A stretch of 9,806 bases of DNA from an uncultured Lachnospiraceae bacterium (GTDB taxonomy: Bacteria; Bacillota; Clostridia; Lachnospirales; Lachnospiraceae). The stretch covers positions 1-9,806 of the forward strand of contig CATZYB010000101.1 in the NCBI GenBank assembly GCA_958426095.1, given 5' to 3'. Below, in pieces: positions 1-7,800 of the stretch (position 1 is its first letter; every line of letters starts with the position of its first letter). Under the pieces are notes generated by a model that saw nothing but the letters and a program-made list of their open reading frames with translations, searched no databases and was not told the DNA's origin. The translations under genes and the position numbers were made by a program.

Positions 1-369
1 TTCACCGATAATATTACGGAGTGTCGTTGCTGTCAGATTTTCAATGGCCATGATCGGATTCTGAACGCCATAGCAGTATAATTTCGGGTCTGTGATCTGA
101 TAAAATACTACCGTATCAATACGCATCGTAACGTTATCCTTCGTAATAACCGGCTGTGGTGGAAAATCCACAACCTGCTCTTTTAATATAACTTTTTTGG
201 CAACTTTGTCGATCACCGGCACTTTTACATGAAAACCAACAGACCATGTTCCCTGATAAGCGCCTAAACGCTCGATAACATAGGCATGGGCCTGCGGAAC
301 AATCTTAATACTGGACACAACGATCAATAAAGCAATGATAATCAGAATTACTACAGGTATCCACATCAT
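1..369 (-). CDS. SPFH/stomatin-family membrane protein (QmcA/paraslipin-like), C-terminus cut by window edge
   Basis: The visible 123 residues are the N-terminus of an SPFH (stomatin/prohibitin/flotillin/HflK-C) protein; the rest lies beyond position 1. Residues about 3-20 form one hydrophobic membrane anchor. The start of the SPFH domain follows, with family-typical segments VPQAHAYVIERLGAY (24-38), VDFPPQPVITKDNV (67-80) and VVFYQITDP (87-95). Such proteins oligomerise on the membrane and are linked to membrane microdomain organisation and quality control. The gene starts at ATG 369, which overlaps the stop of the upstream NfeD gene (ATGA), and a strong AAGGAGG lies about 10 nt upstream; ATG 366 is an equally readable second codon. 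The pairing with a short NfeD protein matches the known ybbJ–qmcA arrangement of E. coli, so translational coupling and a joint complex are likely. The family call is firm; the exact subfamily is inferred. Confidence 0.9.
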   Translation of the reverse strand, partial: MMWIPVVILIIIALLIVVSSIKIVPQAHAYVIERLGAYQGTWSVGFHVKVPVIDKVAKKVILKEQVVDFPPQPVITKDNVTMRIDTVVFYQITDPKLYCYGVQNPIMAIENLTATTLRNIIGE

Positions 370-815
370 AAGTCAATTTCCTCCTTATTCTCTTTCTCTA
401 CAATTAATTTGACGCCGGATATTCCGACGATGTGTACCATCTCGTCTTTTTGAAAGGTGACTTCATCCTTCGTGGAACGCGCTGTCCATTCCATTCCGTT
501 CACGAGCACCTGTCCTTCCGACTTCAGGTTGTTTATAGGTATCAATACCCGGGCTCTGCGCCCGACAAGGCTTTCTGCATTGGTTTTTGTCGTTTTCGTA
601 TTCAAATATTTTGTCATTACCGGCCGTGTGAATACGAGCATTATTACAGAAACAATAATAAATATAATAATCTGTATCATCAGAGATACATGAAGCAGGG
701 CCAGAAGAAATGCCGCCAATGCAGCTACGGCAAACCATATGGTCGTCAGCCCCAACGTCAGTATTTCAATCAAGAGCAATACACCAAAAGCTCCAAGCCA
801 AAATATTGCATACAT
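366..815 (-). CDS. NfeD-family membrane protein, short form
   Basis: This is a 149-residue short NfeD protein. Three hydrophobic segments (about 4-19, 25-42 and 46-62) are followed by a soluble C-terminal domain (about 82-140) with the NfeD OB-fold pattern: LVGRRARV, then GQVLVNGMEW, then VHIVGISGVKLIVE. It lacks the N-terminal ClpP-like protease domain of long NfeD proteins, as expected for the short class. NfeD proteins work with SPFH partners, and the partner gene follows here with an overlapping ATGA. The start is ATG 815, preceded by a GAGGAGGAG ribosome binding site about 6 nt upstream. It lies 19 nt after the RNA methyltransferase gene and is probably cotranscribed with it. The molecular function of short NfeD proteins is not well defined; the family assignment is solid. 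Confidence 0.9.
   Translation of the reverse strand: MYAIFWLGAFGVLLLIEILTLGLTTIWFAVAALAAFLLALLHVSLMIQIIIFIIVSVIMLVFTRPVMTKYLNTKTTKTNAESLVGRRARVLIPINNLKSEGQVLVNGMEWTARSTKDEVTFQKDEMVHIVGISGVKLIVEKENKEEIDL
380..386 (-). promoter_or_regulatory. Ribosome binding site of the SPFH gene
   Basis: The minus strand reads AAGGAGG inside the last codons of the NfeD gene, 10 nt before ATG 369. It lets the SPFH gene start independently even though the two genes overlap by an ATGA. Confidence 0.75.
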
Positions 816-834
816 CGTTGTCTCCTCCTCTCTT

Positions 835-1671
835 TCAGTCTACTGTCATTCGCTGCCGTTTTGCCTCATACATGAGAAGAGCAGCCGCAACACCTGCATT
901 CAGGGATTCCACCTGACCGGACATGGGAATCCGAATATAGTCTGTTGCCATTTTGGCCAACGCATCGCTTAATCCATTGGCTTCATTTCCTATCATAAAA
1001 CAGGTATCTCCACGATAATCCTGTTCAAAATAGCTTTTTTTACCTTTTAAATGGGCCGCAAACACACGGACGCCGGAGGATCGCAGATTTGAAACGACTT
1101 CCGTCAGATCCTCAGCCACCGCCACCGGGACCCGGTAAATCGACCCCATCGTAGAACGGATCACCTTCGGCATGTAGGGTTCCACCGACGTCCGGTTTAA
1201 AATAACTCCGTCAACTCCGGCGCCTTCTCCGGTCCGAAGGATGGTCCCCAGATTTCCCGGATCCTGAAGAGACTCAAGAACAAGAAACAGTCTTCTGTTC
1301 CGCTGCCCCCAGTCCGAAGCTTTTTTTGCAGCCCCGCCGGCCGCCAGTATCTCCCAGCGAAGTAAATCCATACTTACTACAGCCATAACGCCCTGGGGCG
1401 TCATCGTATCTGATGCTTCCTTAAATACCTTATCGCTGAGAACTTCTGAAAAACAGCCCGCCGTTTTTGCCTTCTCTGCCACTGCTTCCCGCTGTTTTTC
1501 ATCCTTTGCAAAGCTTTCTGACATATAGACCGCTCTCAGCCGTTCCGGAGGCGCTTCCAGCACCATCTTGATACCTTCCACGACAAAGCACTGCTGCTCC
1601 TTCCGAACCTTCCCCTTCTTTTGAAGCTGTATTAAGTTTTTAACCCGAGGATTTGCCGTACTCGTAATCAT
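835..1671 (-). CDS. SpoU/TrmH-family RNA 2'-O-ribose methyltransferase (probably rRNA)
   Basis: The 278-residue protein should transfer a methyl group from S-adenosylmethionine to a ribose 2'-OH, most likely in 23S rRNA. The N-terminus, MITSTANPRVKNL and onward to about 100, matches the substrate-binding domain of RlmB/YsgA-type enzymes. The three SPOUT trefoil-knot motifs are present: QDPGNLGTILRT (136-147, with the catalytic-type Asn and Arg), IGNEANGLS (227-235) and IPMSGQVESLNAGVA (248-262). Motif 2 has Ala where Gly is more usual (GNEG to GNEA). A basic linker at about 111-127 looks longer than in many relatives. The start ATG directly follows the trkA stop (TAGATG, no gap), with GGAG 11 nt upstream, so translation is probably coupled. 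RlmB-, TsnR- and YsgA-like members cannot be told apart by eye, so the target nucleotide is left open and no symbol is given. Confidence 0.9.
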   Translation of the reverse strand: MITSTANPRVKNLIQLQKKGKVRKEQQCFVVEGIKMVLEAPPERLRAVYMSESFAKDEKQREAVAEKAKTAGCFSEVLSDKVFKEASDTMTPQGVMAVVSMDLLRWEILAAGGAAKKASDWGQRNRRLFLVLESLQDPGNLGTILRTGEGAGVDGVILNRTSVEPYMPKVIRSTMGSIYRVPVAVAEDLTEVVSNLRSSGVRVFAAHLKGKKSYFEQDYRGDTCFMIGNEANGLSDALAKMATDYIRIPMSGQVESLNAGVAAALLMYEAKRQRMTVD

Positions 1672-2328
1672 CTATGCTTCGACTCCAATTTTCGCAAAAT
1701 CACTGTTCCTTCCGACAATGACCAGCGTCATTTCTCTTTCCATAGGTCTTTCCGGGTTCAGGTTGACTTTCAGATCACCGCCCCGTTTAACACCAATAAT
1801 ATTTAAACCGTAGGAACCGCGGACATCCAGCTCCCGAAGGCTTTTTCCAATCCATTCTTCCGGCACCGGCATCTCTACCATGCTGAATTCCCTGGACAGT
1901 TCCACCAGATCGACAAATTCGCCGCCCATAAGGTTTCGTGCCAATCGGGTGCCCATCTCTGCCTCAGGAAAGACGATCTTGTCGGCCCCGACCTTTTCCA
2001 GAATATGCTTGTGGATTTCATTCTCCGCCTTGGCAACGACAAAATGAACGCCCTTTTCCTTCGTCAGGATCGTCGCCATAATGCTGGCCTGCATATTTGT
2101 CGATACGCCAATGATCACACAATCCAGATTGCTGATACCAAGATTATCCAGCACATCCGGGTCCGTAACGTCTGCTACCATGGCACAGGTCACGAACTGT
2201 GCGGCTTCATCTACCCGATCCGGATCCATATCCACCGCAATCACTGAATTTCCGCTGCCGGCCAGTGTCATGGCTACTGCCATACCGAATTTTCCAAGGC
2301 CGAACACGCCATACTCTTTTTTTCTCAT
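1672..2328 (-). CDS. ktrA: TrkA/KtrA-family potassium uptake regulatory (RCK) subunit
   Basis: This 218-residue cytoplasmic protein gates the membrane K+ channel encoded just upstream. An N-terminal RCK/TrkA-N Rossmann domain (about 1-120) carries GLGKFG (10-15) and an acidic residue, D33, at the end of the second strand (VIAVDMD), the usual adenine-nucleotide-binding features. A TrkA-C (RCK-C) domain covers about 135-218. A single RCK-N plus RCK-C, rather than the duplicated form, fits the KtrA type that forms an octameric ring under KtrB. In Firmicutes the RCK-C domain of KtrA proteins can bind cyclic di-AMP, which closes the system; whether this one does cannot be seen here. The start ATG 2328 has a modest AAAGG about 8 nt upstream. 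A promoter-like element lies in the 68-nt gap before it, and the RNA methyltransferase gene follows without any gap. Confidence 0.93.
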   Translation of the reverse strand: MRKKEYGVFGLGKFGMAVAMTLAGSGNSVIAVDMDPDRVDEAAQFVTCAMVADVTDPDVLDNLGISNLDCVIIGVSTNMQASIMATILTKEKGVHFVVAKAENEIHKHILEKVGADKIVFPEAEMGTRLARNLMGGEFVDLVELSREFSMVEMPVPEEWIGKSLRELDVRGSYGLNIIGVKRGGDLKVNLNPERPMEREMTLVIVGRNSDFAKIGVEA

Positions 2329-2352
2329 ATCTTTAACCTTTCACTAATTCAT

Positions 2353-2361
2353 AGTATATCA
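2353..2361 (-). promoter_or_regulatory. Possible extended -10 promoter element for the trkA–methyltransferase–NfeD–SPFH run
   Basis: The minus strand reads TGATATACT: a TATACT -10 hexamer (2358-2353) with the TGn extension. No good -35 box stands 16-18 nt upstream (the best is TTCATG or similar), which extended -10 promoters can tolerate. Predicted transcription would start near 2346, about 18 nt before the trkA ATG. This is inference from sequence alone. Confidence 0.35.
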
Positions 2362-2382
2362 TGATTTCTGATTTCATGAAAT
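2358..2382. repeat. Two TCATGA-centred palindromes in the trkH–trkA gap
   Basis: A perfect 12-bp palindrome, ATTTCATGAAAT (2371-2382), and a perfect 8-bp palindrome, ATCATGAT (2358-2365), share the core TCATGA. The cores start 15 bp apart (2359 and 2374). The second overlaps the putative extended -10 and the first covers where a -35 box would be, so this could be an operator. AT-rich palindromes also arise by chance. Confidence 0.4.
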
Positions 2383-2396
2383 ACCCACAAGAATAT

Positions 2397-3776
2397 CTAT
2401 ATAAAAACTTTACCATCCGGCAGACGCCGATGAACTTTTTTCTTATTTCCGCTGACATTCATGATCATCGCCATTGTGATCGGACCGAGACGTCCGAAAT
2501 ACATACTTGCAATGATGACCAGTTTTCCGGCCAGAGACAGGCTTTCTGTGATTCCCATCGTCAGCCCCACAGTACCTAAGGCAGAAAAAGTTTCATACAT
2601 GATCCGGATGAAAGGGATATCCGATTCAAAACAGCACATGGCAAAGGTACTGAGTACCAGAAAGAATACCTGCAGCAAAATGACGCAGATACCCTTCATA
2701 ACCGTTTCCATGCTTACCCGCCGGTGTCCCAGTTCCACATCTTCCCGGCCATTCACAATGGCCAGAACCGCACAGGCCAATAAGGTCACCGTGACCGTTT
2801 TTACACCGCCGGCCGTACCTCCCGGAGAACCGCCCACAAACATGAGGACACACCCGAGAAGTGCGCTCCCCGTCCTTAAACTTCCCTGGTCAATGCTGGC
2901 AAATCCCGCCGTACGAAGAGTCACCGACTGGAAAAGGCTGGCCCATATTTTGCCGCCCAGGCTTAACTTCCCCATTGTCGCCGGATTGTTATACTCAAGT
3001 ACAAAAAATATCAAGGCTCCTCCAAAAATCAGGGCTCCCGTCACACAGAGTACCAGTTTACTGTGAAGGCTCATCCTGCGGACAGACTGACGCAGGCTCA
3101 TCTTTTCCCGGAATACTCTCCGGACTGCGGCCGCCAGATCCCACCATACAAAAAATCCTAAGCCTCCGATGATGATAAGACCCATAGTCACCATATTCAT
3201 GAGCGGATGACTGACATAAGGTATCATGCTGTCAGCACCCATCAAGTCCATTCCCGCATTACAGAACGCCGAAATCGATGTAAACACAGAAACCCAGATT
3301 CCCTTTAAAAGACCGTAACGGGGAATATAAACGATCATATACAAAATCGCGCCTAAGGCCTCAACGATCATCGTTCCCCAGATCATCCTGCGGACCATCC
3401 GCACCATGCCTGTCAACGTATCGAATCCATAGGCTTCCTGAATGAGCATACGCTGCTTTAACTGGATCCTCTTCCTCGCGATCATCAATAAAAAGGTCGT
3501 AAAGGAAACCACTCCAAGACCACCCATCTGGATCATGACCAGGATCACCGCCTGGCCAAAAAAGCTCCAGTGTTCACCAGTCACCACGGTGACAAGACCA
3601 GTGACGCAGGACGACGTTGTTGCCGTGAACAAAGCATCGATATAAGGCGTCGCCTCCCCGCTCGATGAAGCGATCGGCAGCGTTAATAAAACAGAACCTG
3701 TCAGAATGAGGATTACAAAGCCAAGCGCGATAATCTGAGTCGTTCTCAGTTCAAAGCTCTTTTTCTTTTTTTCCAA
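2397..3776 (-). CDS. ktrB: TrkH/KtrB-family potassium channel subunit
   Basis: The 459-residue integral membrane protein is the K+-translocating subunit and partners the TrkA/KtrA protein encoded next. It has the fourfold M1-P-M2 layout with four filter loops, each with the conserved glycine: TSSCVTGL (54-61), FCNAGM (171-176), TLRTAGF (286-292) and ALGTVGLT (399-406). GGSPGGTAGG (315-324) is the glycine-rich intramembrane gating loop of the third repeat, and YFGRLGP (426-432) is the conserved segment of the last M2. The length fits KtrB. The best start is TTG 3776, giving a basic MEKKKKSFEL tail, because a perfect AGGAGG lies 7 nt upstream. An in-frame ATG at 3866 lies inside pfkA, and its extension would translate a hairpin, so it is rejected. 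A TTG start next to a hairpin may keep expression modest. The gene follows pfkA after 64 nt. Confidence 0.94.
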   Translation of the reverse strand: MEKKKKSFELRTTQIIALGFVILILTGSVLLTLPIASSSGEATPYIDALFTATTSSCVTGLVTVVTGEHWSFFGQAVILVMIQMGGLGVVSFTTFLLMIARKRIQLKQRMLIQEAYGFDTLTGMVRMVRRMIWGTMIVEALGAILYMIVYIPRYGLLKGIWVSVFTSISAFCNAGMDLMGADSMIPYVSHPLMNMVTMGLIIIGGLGFFVWWDLAAAVRRVFREKMSLRQSVRRMSLHSKLVLCVTGALIFGGALIFFVLEYNNPATMGKLSLGGKIWASLFQSVTLRTAGFASIDQGSLRTGSALLGCVLMFVGGSPGGTAGGVKTVTVTLLACAVLAIVNGREDVELGHRRVSMETVMKGICVILLQVFFLVLSTFAMCCFESDIPFIRIMYETFSALGTVGLTMGITESLSLAGKLVIIASMYFGRLGPITMAMIMNVSGNKKKVHRRLPDGKVFI

Positions 3777-3783
3777 AATCAAA

Positions 3784-3789
3784 CCTCCT
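3784..3789 (-). promoter_or_regulatory. Ribosome binding site that fixes the TTG start of the K+ channel gene
   Basis: The minus strand reads AGGAGG, then TTTGATT (7 nt), then TTG at 3776. This is a consensus site at ideal spacing, and no ATG in frame has any comparable site. It lies only 4 nt after the end of the upstream hairpin. Confidence 0.8.
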
Positions 3790-3793
3790 GAAA

Positions 3794-3829
3794 ATACAGA
3801 AAACGCGTCACAGGCGCGTTTCTCTGTAT
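3794..3829 (-). terminator. Hairpin between pfkA and the K+ channel gene: weak terminator or attenuator
   Basis: The inverted repeat pairs 3794-3807 with 3815-3829: 14 base pairs with one bulged nucleotide and a 7-nt loop, with a CGCG clamp at the loop side. It begins 11 nt after the pfkA stop. On the transcribed strand it is followed by only a short T run (TTTTC) and then the channel gene's AGGAGG. That makes it a poor full terminator. Partial termination, mRNA end protection for pfkA, or control of access to the ribosome site are all possible. Confidence 0.5.
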
Positions 3830-3840
3830 AACATATTCGT

Positions 3841-4815
3841 TTATCTTGCCAGGATACGGGATACATCCAGCTGGAACGGATCCAGTTCTTTTTTCATATC
3901 CAGCGCTTCATCAATATCATAGTCTACAAATTCGCCATGCTTATAGGCTACTACCCGGTTTGACTTGCCGGAAACAAGAGCATTGACCGCATAGGCCCCC
4001 ATGATCGAAGCATAGACTCTGTCCTTAGCTGTCGGATTACCGCCCCGCTGTAAATGTCCGAGAATGGTCGCACGGGTCTCGATTCCTGTCGCAGCCTCAA
4101 TACGCCGGGCCATACTTGTGGAATGACCGATGCCCTCCGCATTAATGATAATATGATGCGTCTTGCCGATCTTACGGCTCCATATGATATGATCCACCAA
4201 CACCTGTTCGTCATAATTATAGTTTTCCGGAAGAAGAATATCTTCCGCACCATTGGCAATACCGCACCAGAGCGCAATATATCCGGCATTTCTTCCCATA
4301 ACTTCAATGATACTGCATCGTTCGTGGGATGTAGACGTATCCCGGACCTTATCTATGGCCTCCATAGCCGTATTGACCGCTGTATCAAAGCCGATCGTAT
4401 AATCGGTACAGGCAATATCCAGATCGATGGTTCCCGGAACGCCGATCGTATTAATTCCCAGGGAGGCTAATTTCTGAGCTCCCCGGAAGGAACCGTCGCC
4501 GCCGATGACAACAATACCGTCAATACCGTGTTTCCGGCAGATTTCCGCGCCTTTTTTCTGTCCTTCTTCCGTACGGAATTCCTCGCAGCGCGCCGTATAT
4601 AAAAATGTGCCGCCCCGGTTCAGAATATCTGAAACGCTTCCGGCATTTAAATCTATGATCTCTTCTTCCAGAAGGCCAGCGTAGCCCTTCTGGATACCTT
4701 TCACTTTACATCCTGCTGTCACCGCAGTACGAACAACCGCACGTACAGCCGCATTCATTCCCGGCGCATCTCCGCCGCTGGTAAGTACGCCGATCGTTTT
4801 TATCTCTTTACTCAT
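3841..4815 (-). CDS. pfkA: ATP-dependent 6-phosphofructokinase
   Basis: The 324-residue enzyme phosphorylates fructose 6-phosphate to fructose 1,6-bisphosphate, the committing step of glycolysis, in the cytoplasm. Group signatures are clear: GVLTSGGDAPGMNAA (9-23), GGTFLYTARCEEF (68-80), GGDGS (105-109), PGTIDLDI (127-134), MGRNAGYIAL (173-182) and GHLQRGGNPTA (253-263). Gly at the third position of GGDGS and Gly in PGTID point to ATP, not pyrophosphate, as donor. Asp131 (catalytic base) and Asp133 are kept, but the residue between them is Leu132 where Asn is normal (TIDND). Length fits the bacterial family. The start chosen is ATG 4815, with GGAGG 7 nt upstream; a longer frame from 4845 would put that ribosome site inside the gene and add ten residues foreign to the family. 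A promoter overlaps the end of dnaE, so pfkA can be made independently of it. Confidence 0.95.
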   Translation of the reverse strand: MSKEIKTIGVLTSGGDAPGMNAAVRAVVRTAVTAGCKVKGIQKGYAGLLEEEIIDLNAGSVSDILNRGGTFLYTARCEEFRTEEGQKKGAEICRKHGIDGIVVIGGDGSFRGAQKLASLGINTIGVPGTIDLDIACTDYTIGFDTAVNTAMEAIDKVRDTSTSHERCSIIEVMGRNAGYIALWCGIANGAEDILLPENYNYDEQVLVDHIIWSRKIGKTHHIIINAEGIGHSTSMARRIEAATGIETRATILGHLQRGGNPTAKDRVYASIMGAYAVNALVSGKSNRVVAYKHGEFVDYDIDEALDMKKELDPFQLDVSRILAR

Positions 4816-4822
4816 GTCTTGA

Positions 4823-4827
4823 CCTCC
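4823..4827 (-). promoter_or_regulatory. Ribosome binding site that fixes the pfkA start
   Basis: The minus strand reads GGAGG, then TCAAGAC (7 nt), then ATG 4815. It supports this start over the in-frame ATG at 4845, which has no comparable site. Confidence 0.75.
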
Positions 4828-4860
4828 ATCTTTGCGAACTGACAACGATTTTATCTTGAT

Positions 4861-4889
4861 ATTTTAATACAGATCCCTTACCTTTTCAA
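4861..4889 (-). promoter_or_regulatory. Sigma-A-type promoter for pfkA
   Basis: TTGAAA (4889-4884) and TAAAAT (4866-4861) are separated by exactly 17 nt, each matching the consensus at five of six bases. The -35 box lies in the final codons of dnaE. Transcription would start near 4854, leaving a leader of about 38 nt before the pfkA ATG, which contains the GGAGG site. No experimental evidence is available. Confidence 0.5.
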
Positions 4890-7800
4890 GACGGATTGCT
4901 GAAGTTTTACATTTTCCTTGCCAAAGGCATTCCGCAATTCGCCGATCACCCGGTCATCTCCCTGCACCGCATAGCGGTTTCCCAGCCGTTTCACCGCCTT
5001 TTCTCTGGCGCAGAAGATAACGATCCTGTCGTTTCCGCTCTCCGGCTCCAACATCCGGTACAATTCTTCTTCCCTCTGCATATAGGCTTCCTTATTATCG
5101 AACTTAATCCATATTTCCTTTGGGATCTCGTCAAAAGGAATGATCTTTTCACAGATCAGCTTGGCCTGCTGATCTTCTGAAGCCGAAACTCTTCCCCGGA
5201 TATATACTTTCTGGTCCTCCACCAGATATTTCTGATGACGTTCATAATCATTCGGGAAAATGAGGACCTCTACAGTACCCACCAGATCTTCCAGAGAAAT
5301 AAATGCCATCAGCTTGTTGTTTTTCGTCACCTTTACCGTTTTTGAAGTGATCATGCCGCCAATGATGACATTCTGATTATCCTTTACCCGGCTCTCTCCG
5401 GTTTCATCGTCCACATAAAAATCCGTAGTGACCGCCGTCACATTTTTCATCAGGAACTTTGCATACTCCTCCAGCGGATGACCGCTGATGTAAACGCCAA
5501 GCACTTCCTTTTCAAAAGCCAGCTTCAATTCTTTATCGTATTCGCCCACATTCGGATAATGCACATCAAATTCCGCTTTTTCCTCATCAGATACAAAATC
5601 AAACAGACTCATCTGTCCGGTCATGGATTTTTTGCGCTCCTGATTCACCTGATCCATTACCTGGACATAGACCATCATGAGCTGGCGTCTCGTCGCGTGC
5701 AGTCCGTCCATGGCGCCGGATTTGATGAAACTTTCTACGGTACGCTTATTCACTTCCTTGCCTGATAAACGCTCGATAAAATCCTTCAGACTGACAAATG
5801 GACCATGTTCCTGCCGCTCACTGACAATATTATCGATGACCGAACGTCCCACACTTTTAATCGCCGACAGAGCGTATCGGATATTTCCTCCCGATACCGA
5901 AAAATCTCTCTCTCCTTCATTAATATCCGGCGGAAGGATCCTGATATCCATTTTCCGGCATTCCATAATGTATTCGGCCACCTTCGTCGGGAAATCGATG
6001 ACCGACGTCATCAAAGCCGCCATAAATTCTACAGGATAGTAATATTTTAACCAGGCCGTCTGATAAGATACGATGGTATAAGCGGCCGCATGAGACTTAT
6101 TAAAGGCATATTTGGCAAAATCTGTCATATCATCGAAAATTTTATTTGCCACCCGCTCATCAATCCCCCGGGCGATACATCCCGGCACATTCAAATCTTT
6201 ATTACCGTAAACGAAGTATTCCCGTTCCTTTGCCATAACATCCGCTTTTTTCTTGGACATGGCACGGCGCACCAGATCGCTTCGGCCCAGATCATAACCG
6301 GCCAGCTTCATAACGATCTGCATGACCTGTTCCTGATAAACAATGCAGCCATAGGTCGGGGCCAGAATTTCCTCCAGCTCCGGGCAGTCATAGACAATCG
6401 AAGACTGATTTTGTTTTCCTTTGATATATTTCGGAATAAAATCCATCGGTCCCGGACGGTAAAGGGAAATTCCCGCAATAATATCCTCCAGACTGGATGG
6501 CTTCAATTCCTTCATGAAACTCTTCATTCCGGCGCTTTCCAACTGGAACACACCTTCCGTTTTGCCGGAAGCGATCATTTCATAGACCTTCGCATCATCA
6601 TAGTCGATATCGTGCATATTCAACGGCTCTTCCCGATGGCGGTTAATGAGATTCACCGCATTTTGAATGACCGTCAGCGTCCGAAGACCTAAAAAGTCCA
6701 TCTTTAAAAGCCCGAGTTCTTCCAATGTGGTCATCGTAAACTGGGTAGTCACACAGTCGTCCACACCTCTGGAAAGAGGCACAAACTCATCCACGGCCTT
6801 CGGGCTGATGACAACGCCCGCCGCATGAGTCGAGGTATGTCTCGGAAGTCCTTCCAGACGCTTCGACATATCTATAAGCTCATGGATCACCGGATCCGTA
6901 TCATAAATCTTTTTCAGTTCCGGATTTTTTCTCAGAGCCGATTCAATCGTAATGTTAAGCTCGGACGGAATCATTTTCGCCACCGTATCCACCTGGGCAT
7001 AAGGCAGATCCAGCACCCGCCCCACATCACGGATAACCCCACGGGCTGCCATTGTACCAAAGGTCACGATCTGGACCACCCGGTCCTTTCCGTATTTTTC
7101 AACAACATAGTCAATGACTTCCTGACGCCGTTCAAAACAGAAATCCACGTCAATATCAGGCATGGTCACCCGGTTTGGATTTAAGAAACGTTCAAAAAGG
7201 AGACTGTACTTGATCGGGTCCAGGTCCGTAATCTCGAGACAGTAGGATACCAGACTTCCCGCCGCAGAACCACGTCCCGGTCCCACGGCAATGCCCTGAC
7301 TTTTGGCATAGTGAATAAAATCCCATACGATCAGGAAATAATCCACAAAACCCATATTTTTAATGGTGGAAAGCTCATATTCCAGCCGTTCTTTCAATGT
7401 ATCATCGAGATGTTCATAACGTCTCTCAAGACCATCCCAGGTCAATTTATTTAAATAGCTCCAGGCGTCATAGCCTTCCGGAACCGGAAATTCCGGCAAC
7501 TTATATTTACCAAATTCAATATCCACATGACAGCGCTCCGCAATTTTCTGCGTATTATCACAGGCCTGCTTTGCATATGGAAAAAGCCCGCGCATCTCTT
7601 CTTCCGACTTAATATAATACTGGCCGCCTTCATAGCGCATACGGTCTTCGTCGGCCACCTTTTTCCCTGTCTGGATACAGAGCAGAATATCGTGGGGTTT
7701 TTCATCCTCCGCATAGGTATAGTGGATATCATTGGTCGCCACCAATTCAATACCCGTCTCTTCACTCATCCTCAGAAGGCTCTGGTTGACCGTTTTCTGG

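Noticed and set aside
432..875. 147-codon open frame on the plus strand
   Set aside because: It is antisense to the NfeD gene and the methyltransferase end, Cys/Arg/Gln-rich and without a domain; the minus-strand genes explain this region.
2329..2396. Possible riboswitch or terminator between the K+ transport genes
   Set aside because: The gap is only 68 nt, too short for a ydaO-type riboswitch, and has no GC-rich stem followed by a T run.
2461..3066. 201-codon open frame on the plus strand
   Set aside because: It is antisense to the K+ channel gene, whose own frame has clear filter motifs; the plus-strand product looks like a shadow with no recognisable domain.
3382..3404. Small inverted repeat TGCGG...CCGCA inside the K+ channel gene
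   Set aside because: A 5-bp stem within coding sequence for a Met/Arg-rich stretch; it is short and explained by codon content.
3777..3866. N-terminal extension of the K+ channel gene to an ATG at 3866
   Set aside because: It would overlap pfkA by 26 nt, translate the hairpin, add about 30 non-family residues and bypass the perfect AGGAGG before TTG 3776.
4816..4845. Ten-residue longer pfkA start at ATG 4845
   Set aside because: The GGAGG site lies within this extension at ideal spacing to ATG 4815, and the extra residues do not belong to the PfkA family.
6090..6692. 200-codon open frame on the plus strand
   Set aside because: It lies entirely antisense to the conserved core of dnaE, has no family features, and such shadows are expected opposite long genes.
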